Assembly (NCBI RefSeq): GCF_904846415.1 | Contig: NZ_CAJHAR010000015.1 | Span: 1-64,000 of the forward strand | Length of the DNA stretch: 64,000 nt | Source: Psychrobacter piscatorii | GTDB taxonomy: Bacteria > Pseudomonadota > Gammaproteobacteria > Pseudomonadales > Moraxellaceae | Direction of reading: 5' to 3' | Notes under the pieces: model-generated | Database searches by the model: none | What the model was told of the DNA's origin: nothing | What the model saw: the letters and a program-made list of their open reading frames with translations, nothing else | Translations under genes and position numbers: made by a program | Shown: piece by piece, positions 59,830 to 64,000 of the stretch | Numbering within the stretch: the stretch's first letter is position 1 | Layout: each line of letters begins with the position of its first letter

Positions 59830-60702
59830 ATGACAGCATTGACCATTCGTCAAATCAAGCAGCAAATTGGACAACTGATAAATGGTGATACGAGTAGTCA
59901 GATACCATCATTTTGGCTAACGGACTGGTTGTTGCATGCCATTGATAAACCGAAACTGTTTTTGATGACGGATGACGACTATCAACTAACCGATAGTGAG
60001 CTTGCACAGTTCAATTCTGGTGTAGTAAGGATGCAGCAAGGAATACCGCTTGCTTATCTGACTGGACAGCAGGATTTTTGGTCGCTGAATTTTAGCGTCG
60101 ATGAGCACACCTTGATCCCTAGGCCTGATACCGAAGTGTTGGTCGAGCAAGTATTGAATTGGATAAATGCTCAGCCAGTATCAAGCAACCATAAGCACTT
60201 GCTGGATTTAGGTACGGGGTCAGGTTGTATCGCGATTAGTCTGGCTCATGAATTAAAGCACGCTGATTGGCAAGTGGTGGCGGTTGATCTATCGCTTGAG
60301 GCGCTCAAGGTTGCTCAGCATAACGCTGTGAGTAATGATGTTACCCATGTTGAATTTATCCAAAGTAGCTGGTATCAAGCGCTACCCACTGGTGATGAGC
60401 ATTGGTTTGATGTGATTGTCTCAAACCCGCCTTATATAGATGAAGAAGATGTGCATTTGGCGGGACTAACCGCTGAACCGATTAGTGCGCTCAGTGCACC
60501 CAATCATGGCTTGGCTGATATCGAGCATATCGTTGTGCAGGCACCGAATTATTTGCGTACAGATGGACTATTGGCTATCGAGCATGGCTTTGACCAAGGT
60601 GCTGCGGTTCGACAGCTATTTTTAGACAGCGGCTTTGGATCAGTACACACGGTGCAAGATTATGGTGGTAATGATCGCGTCACGCTAGGGCAATGTGCAT
60701 AG
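59830..60702 (+). CDS. prmC: Peptide chain release factor N5-glutamine methyltransferase
   Basis: Methylates the glutamine of the GGQ motif in RF1 and RF2. 290 residues: a helical N-terminal domain, the linker GIPLAYLTGQQDFWSLNFSV, TLIPRPDTEVLVEQVL, the SAM-binding LLDLGTGSGCIAISLA near residue 122, and the catalytic NPPY in VIVSNPPYIDEED. Normal length. It is not next to prfA in this window. In a likely operon with the genes before and after (46-base gap). Confidence 0.95.
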   Translation: MTALTIRQIKQQIGQLINGDTSSQIPSFWLTDWLLHAIDKPKLFLMTDDDYQLTDSELAQFNSGVVRMQQGIPLAYLTGQQDFWSLNFSVDEHTLIPRPDTEVLVEQVLNWINAQPVSSNHKHLLDLGTGSGCIAISLAHELKHADWQVVAVDLSLEALKVAQHNAVSNDVTHVEFIQSSWYQALPTGDEHWFDVIVSNPPYIDEEDVHLAGLTAEPISALSAPNHGLADIEHIVVQAPNYLRTDGLLAIEHGFDQGAAVRQLFLDSGFGSVHTVQDYGGNDRVTLGQCA

Positions 60703-60748
60703 ATAGGTTTTATGTGTCAGCTTCTTTAATGATAGGTTGTGAATAAAT

Positions 60749-61540
60749 ATGGCAAAAGAGTTAGTACAGCTATCAGATGATGAGCTGCTCCGTTATGCAC
60801 GGCAAATACTACTAGACGGTTGGGATATGGATGCTCAGCTGCGATTAAAATCAGCACACGTGGTGATGATAGGGGCAGGCGGCCTTGGTTGTCCAGCGTC
60901 TGAGACACTGGTGCGTGCAGGGGTAGGATCTGTTCATCTGATCGATGATGATGCGATCGAGGCAAGTAACCTACAGCGCCAAACACTGTTCTTGCCTGAA
61001 GATATGGGTAAGCCAAAAGCGCTGACAGCGGCTGCTATGCTGGCTCGCATCAATCCTTTGATAGTAGCTTGCGGCACAGTGGCGCGGTTAAATGAAGACA
61101 ACGCTTATGAGTTGCTCGATATGGCTTCGGGTAAGCCAGACTTATTACTAGATTGTACGGATAACTTTGCGACTCGTGACGTCATTAATCGCATTAGCGT
61201 ACGCTATGAAATTCCATTACTCTCTGCCTCGGCAATTGCGATGCAAGGGCAGCTGGCACTGTTTGAGCCACATCTGGACACAGGTTGCTATCATTGTGTG
61301 TTTGGCTCAGTCGAGCTTGATGAAGCCGCTGATGAGCGGACTTGTGCCAATTCGGGCGTGCTTGCGAGTACCACTGCTGTCATGGGTAACCTGCAAGCCA
61401 ATACCGCCTTGCAGTATCTGGGATTAACCAAAAATCCACTGACAAACAAGCTGCTCATATGGGATGGTAGTCAGATGCAGCAACGGCTGATGGGTTATAG
61501 AAAAGATCCAGAGTGTCATATCTGTAGCAGTCCCAATTGA
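60749..61540 (+). CDS. moeB: E1-like adenylyltransferase, MoeB/ThiF family
   Basis: Adenylates the C-terminal Gly-Gly of a ubiquitin-like sulfur carrier, most likely MoaD for molybdopterin. 263 residues: RYARQILLDGWDMDAQLRLK at the start, nucleotide-binding MIGAGGLGCPASE, DDAIEASNLQRQTLF, LLDCTDNFATRDVINR, and zinc ligands CYHC near residue 182 and CHIC at the end. A conserved cysteine is in ERTCANSGVL. MoeB and ThiF cannot be told apart firmly; the xanthine dehydrogenase in this window does need molybdopterin. The length lacks the rhodanese tail of MoeBR proteins. Confidence 0.88.
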   Translation: MAKELVQLSDDELLRYARQILLDGWDMDAQLRLKSAHVVMIGAGGLGCPASETLVRAGVGSVHLIDDDAIEASNLQRQTLFLPEDMGKPKALTAAAMLARINPLIVACGTVARLNEDNAYELLDMASGKPDLLLDCTDNFATRDVINRISVRYEIPLLSASAIAMQGQLALFEPHLDTGCYHCVFGSVELDEAADERTCANSGVLASTTAVMGNLQANTALQYLGLTKNPLTNKLLIWDGSQMQQRLMGYRKDPECHICSSPN

Positions 61541-61614
61541 ATAATGTGCCTTTGATGTATCTTTAAATTATATTGTCTATTTTCAAATCCTTTCTATTAC
61601 CATAGTTGTTTTTT

Positions 61615-62958
61615 ATGAAAATTCATCGTCCGCATTTGTTAAAGCATACCTTTAATGTCGTCAACCGTGTTCGCCAAACCGCGAGTGTGGCAGGTCTTTC
61701 TGCGCTGAGAGTCGCAAAAGGGGAAAAACCTGATGCAATGCTACTCAAAGAAACCTTTGAGCAGTTAGGCACGACTTATATCAAAATCGGTCAGTTTATC
61801 GCTAGTACACCCTCGCTGTTTCCACGTGATTATGTCACCGCTTTTCAAAGTTGTTTGGATCAAACCACGCCATTATCTTATGCTTATATCGAGCAAGTGC
61901 TAAAAGAAGAACTAGCGACTGAGGGTATAACGATTGATGATAAATTTGCTTATATCGATTCAGAGCCGCTAGCATCCGCCTCTATCGCTCAAGTCCATGC
62001 AGCCCGTTTGCATAATGGTGATGAAGTGGTGCTAAAGGTACAAAAGCCTGGTGTTGAGACGATCATGCAGACCGACTTGGGTGTATTACACGGCGTGACC
62101 AAGCTACTTGAAATAGTGATGCCATCGATGAAGTTCGCTAGTATCGCGCCGATTATCGATGAGATTCGCCTGCGTATGCTTGCTGAGACTGACTTTATTG
62201 CTGAAGCTCAAAATATCCGCGATTTTCAACAGTTCTTAGCGGTATCAGGCAACACTCGGGTAGTGGCACCAACCGTATATGAAGATCTGACCACCAAGCG
62301 TGTATTGACGATGAGCCGTCTATATGGGGTTTCTATGGTTGATGAATCGCTCATGCGTCAGTACTGCAGCGACCCTGCACAAGTCATGGCAGATACGTTA
62401 AATACATGGTTTGCCAGCCTTATGCTGTGCAATAGTTTCCATGCTGACCTGCATGCTGGTAATTTAATGCTATTGACCGATGGGCGTATTGGTTTCTTAG
62501 ACTTTGGTATTGTCGGTAAATTAAAAGCGGAGAGCTGGCGTGCGTGCATGGGTATGATGCAAGCGATGCAAGATAGTGATTATCAAGCGATGGCCCGTCA
62601 TATGATTGATATGGAAATGACGCATGGCGGCAATAAAGTCGATGTGGTCGCCTTAGGTAACGATCTAGAGCGCATGATGATAACGATCATGGCAGAAGAT
62701 AAGACCTTTACCAGCGGCGTACCGTTTAATAGTAAAGAGCAAGCCGACGAGCTCAATAAAATGATGCTTGAGATTGTCGAAGTTGGCAAGCGTCACGGTA
62801 TTCATTTTCCACGCGACTTTGCTTTATTGACCAAGCAAATGTTATATTTTGATCGGTTTATGCGTACGCTAGCTCCTGATATGGATATGTTTAGTGATCA
62901 GCGTGTACAAATGCTAGGACAGGATACGACAGAAACAATGACGTTGAACGTGTCGTAG
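61615..62958 (+). CDS. ABC1/AarF/UbiB-family kinase-like protein
   Basis: 447 residues from the ATG at 61615 (the frame opens at a TTG three codons earlier). Family marks: the KxGQ motif in TYIKIGQFIASTPSLFPRDYV, the alanine-rich loop in EPLASASIAQVHAARL, VVLKVQKPGVE with the ATP-site Lys, ETDFIAEAQNI, HADLHAGNLMLL and the DFG in IGFLDFGIVGKL. UbiB itself supports ubiquinone synthesis. This one lacks the two C-terminal membrane helices of UbiB and is not near ubi genes, so it is a paralogue of unknown target. Follows moeB by 74 bases. Confidence 0.87.
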   Translation: MKIHRPHLLKHTFNVVNRVRQTASVAGLSALRVAKGEKPDAMLLKETFEQLGTTYIKIGQFIASTPSLFPRDYVTAFQSCLDQTTPLSYAYIEQVLKEELATEGITIDDKFAYIDSEPLASASIAQVHAARLHNGDEVVLKVQKPGVETIMQTDLGVLHGVTKLLEIVMPSMKFASIAPIIDEIRLRMLAETDFIAEAQNIRDFQQFLAVSGNTRVVAPTVYEDLTTKRVLTMSRLYGVSMVDESLMRQYCSDPAQVMADTLNTWFASLMLCNSFHADLHAGNLMLLTDGRIGFLDFGIVGKLKAESWRACMGMMQAMQDSDYQAMARHMIDMEMTHGGNKVDVVALGNDLERMMITIMAEDKTFTSGVPFNSKEQADELNKMMLEIVEVGKRHGIHFPRDFALLTKQMLYFDRFMRTLAPDMDMFSDQRVQMLGQDTTETMTLNVS

Positions 62959-63085
62959 TTCTTGCTGATATTTCATCTCGACCTAATATATCTAATAACT
63001 TCTCTATTTCTGCGTTTATTTATTATTGCTTTTAATTATCTAACACAAAGGATTGTGTGCTAATTGCCACAAAAATGGCGCTGTC

Positions 63086-64000
63086 ATGATGACTGCTATT
63101 AAAAGCCGTATCGCTCCTACCATCACCAATGAAGCTGCTATCGCCTGTATCGGTATGTACTGCATGGCAGTTGTCATGGGCTATGGACGCTTCCTCTTTA
63201 CCGCCACCTTACCTGATATTATGGTGCAATTGTCATTATCAACGACGATTGCAGGCTGGCTAGCATCAATCAATTATATCGGTTACTTTATCGGTGCCCT
63301 CATTGCTATGTTTGTGCCTCAGCGCTCGACATGGCAAGCGATGACGCTTTGGGTAATTATAAGTGTTGTCACAACGATGCTACTCGTCGTACCAAATATG
63401 TCGTTAACTTTATGGTATATCATTCGTCTAATTGCGGGGATTGCAAGCGGGGTCGCGATGATTCTGAGCTCATCGTTTGTAATCCAAAACCTCAGTCCCG
63501 AGCGCCGTTCTATATTATCGGCCGTACATTACGCAGGTATTGGCGTCGGTATTAGTGCCTCTGCCATCGTGACGTGGTGGCTGTTAAAATTAGGCTATCA
63601 TTTTGATGTGATTTGGTTGGTCGCAGGCTGCACCAGTTTACCGCTGATATGGCTCCTTTATGCGATAAAACCCAAACCAATAAATAGCTCAGAGTTACAG
63701 CAGAACGATTCGAAACAGCACGTATCAGTGCATCAGAGCTATTTAAACTTCAAATGCTCTTTATATGAAGCCATTTCTGGACACCATAAAGCGCTTGCGT
63801 TACTTTTTGTGAGTTATATATTGGCAGGATTTGGCTATATCAGCTCAGCAACTTTCCTCCCCGTTATGGCAGCGCAGCGCTTAACGACGCAGACCTATGC
63901 TGGATTGATGATTTGGCTAGTCGTCGGTATTTGTGCGATGTTGTCAAACCCGTTGTGGGGCGCGCTTGCCAAACGTATCGGTGAGATAAAAACCCTAATG
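63086..64000 (+). CDS. MFS transporter, YbfB/YjiJ-like, truncated by the window end
   Basis: 305 codons are visible from ATGATG at 63086, open to the last base of the window. About eight hydrophobic segments are seen. The N-terminal pattern CIGMYCMAVVMGYGRFLFTA, then TLPDIMVQL, AGWLASINYIGYFIGALIA, RLIAGIASGVAMILSSSFV and HYAGIGVGISASAIV, is that of the YbfB/YjiJ MFS branch. A polar loop follows near residue 200, then a second membrane bundle. Substrate unknown. A weak ribosome-binding site (GGCGCTGTC) precedes it. The missing C-terminus lies to the right. Confidence 0.85.
   Translation, partial: MMTAIKSRIAPTITNEAAIACIGMYCMAVVMGYGRFLFTATLPDIMVQLSLSTTIAGWLASINYIGYFIGALIAMFVPQRSTWQAMTLWVIISVVTTMLLVVPNMSLTLWYIIRLIAGIASGVAMILSSSFVIQNLSPERRSILSAVHYAGIGVGISASAIVTWWLLKLGYHFDVIWLVAGCTSLPLIWLLYAIKPKPINSSELQQNDSKQHVSVHQSYLNFKCSLYEAISGHHKALALLFVSYILAGFGYISSATFLPVMAAQRLTTQTYAGLMIWLVVGICAMLSNPLWGALAKRIGEIKTLM

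Overview
The window looks like chromosome from a gammaproteobacterium of the Moraxellaceae, most likely Psychrobacter or a close relative. This rests on gene content: dnaG followed by rpoD, bamD divergent from rluD, small lipoproteins typical of the group, PuuD-type urate oxidation, many A/T-rich spacers and the overall protein character. It is inference, since no rRNA or tRNA gene is present. I saw no CRISPR array and no prophage. The only mobile DNA recognised is the end of an IS1-family element at the left edge.

Layout. 1-2.5 kb: an IS1-type end, a methyltransferase gene and a decayed TetR remnant. 2.9-14.5 kb: a SulP anion transporter, then housekeeping genes (rpoD, dnaG, bamD, rluD, pgeF), a flavodoxin-like protein and a tiny lipoprotein. 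14.5-28.6 kb: a complete purine catabolic region. xdhA-xdhB-xdhC-guaD run rightward and uraD-hiuH-puuD-puuE-alc-allA run leftward, meeting at a shared terminator; a RutR-like TetR regulator lies at the right edge. 28.7-32.4 kb: tolQ-tolR-tolA-tolB on the minus strand, with neither pal nor ybgC beside it. 33-34.3 kb: an NCS2/AzgA-type purine permease. 35-39 kb: proline catabolism by PutA, whose C-terminal domain is encoded as a separate downstream cistron. 39-50 kb: ribosomal oxygenase, purB, mnmA, ispF, grxD, mnmG, an AEC transporter and small proteins. 50-57.6 kb: an LLM oxidoreductase, a membrane PQQ dehydrogenase, a CysB-like regulator and katG. 58-64 kb: an AmpG-like permease, prmC, a MoeB/ThiF-type E1 enzyme, an ABC1/AarF kinase and an MFS transporter cut by the window end.

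How the genes work together. The purine region can take hypoxanthine, xanthine and guanine to urate (XdhAB matured by XdhC; GuaD), then through 5-hydroxyisourate and OHCU to S-allantoin (PuuD, HiuH, UraD), and on to allantoate, ureidoglycolate and glyoxylate plus urea (PuuE, Alc, AllA). Two nearly identical 16-bp palindromes, related to the published RutR operator, lie at the outer ends of the two convergent operons. The left one exactly occupies the spacer of a good sigma70 promoter facing xdhA. The right one lies between uraD and the tetR gene. I read this as one regulator controlling both arms.

The most unusual items are the split PutA with its structured leader, the paired operators bracketing the purine region, a lac-operator-like inverted repeat between hiuH and puuD, a six-copy tetranucleotide repeat just upstream of alc, and a 73-bp MITE-like inverted repeat between rluD and pgeF.
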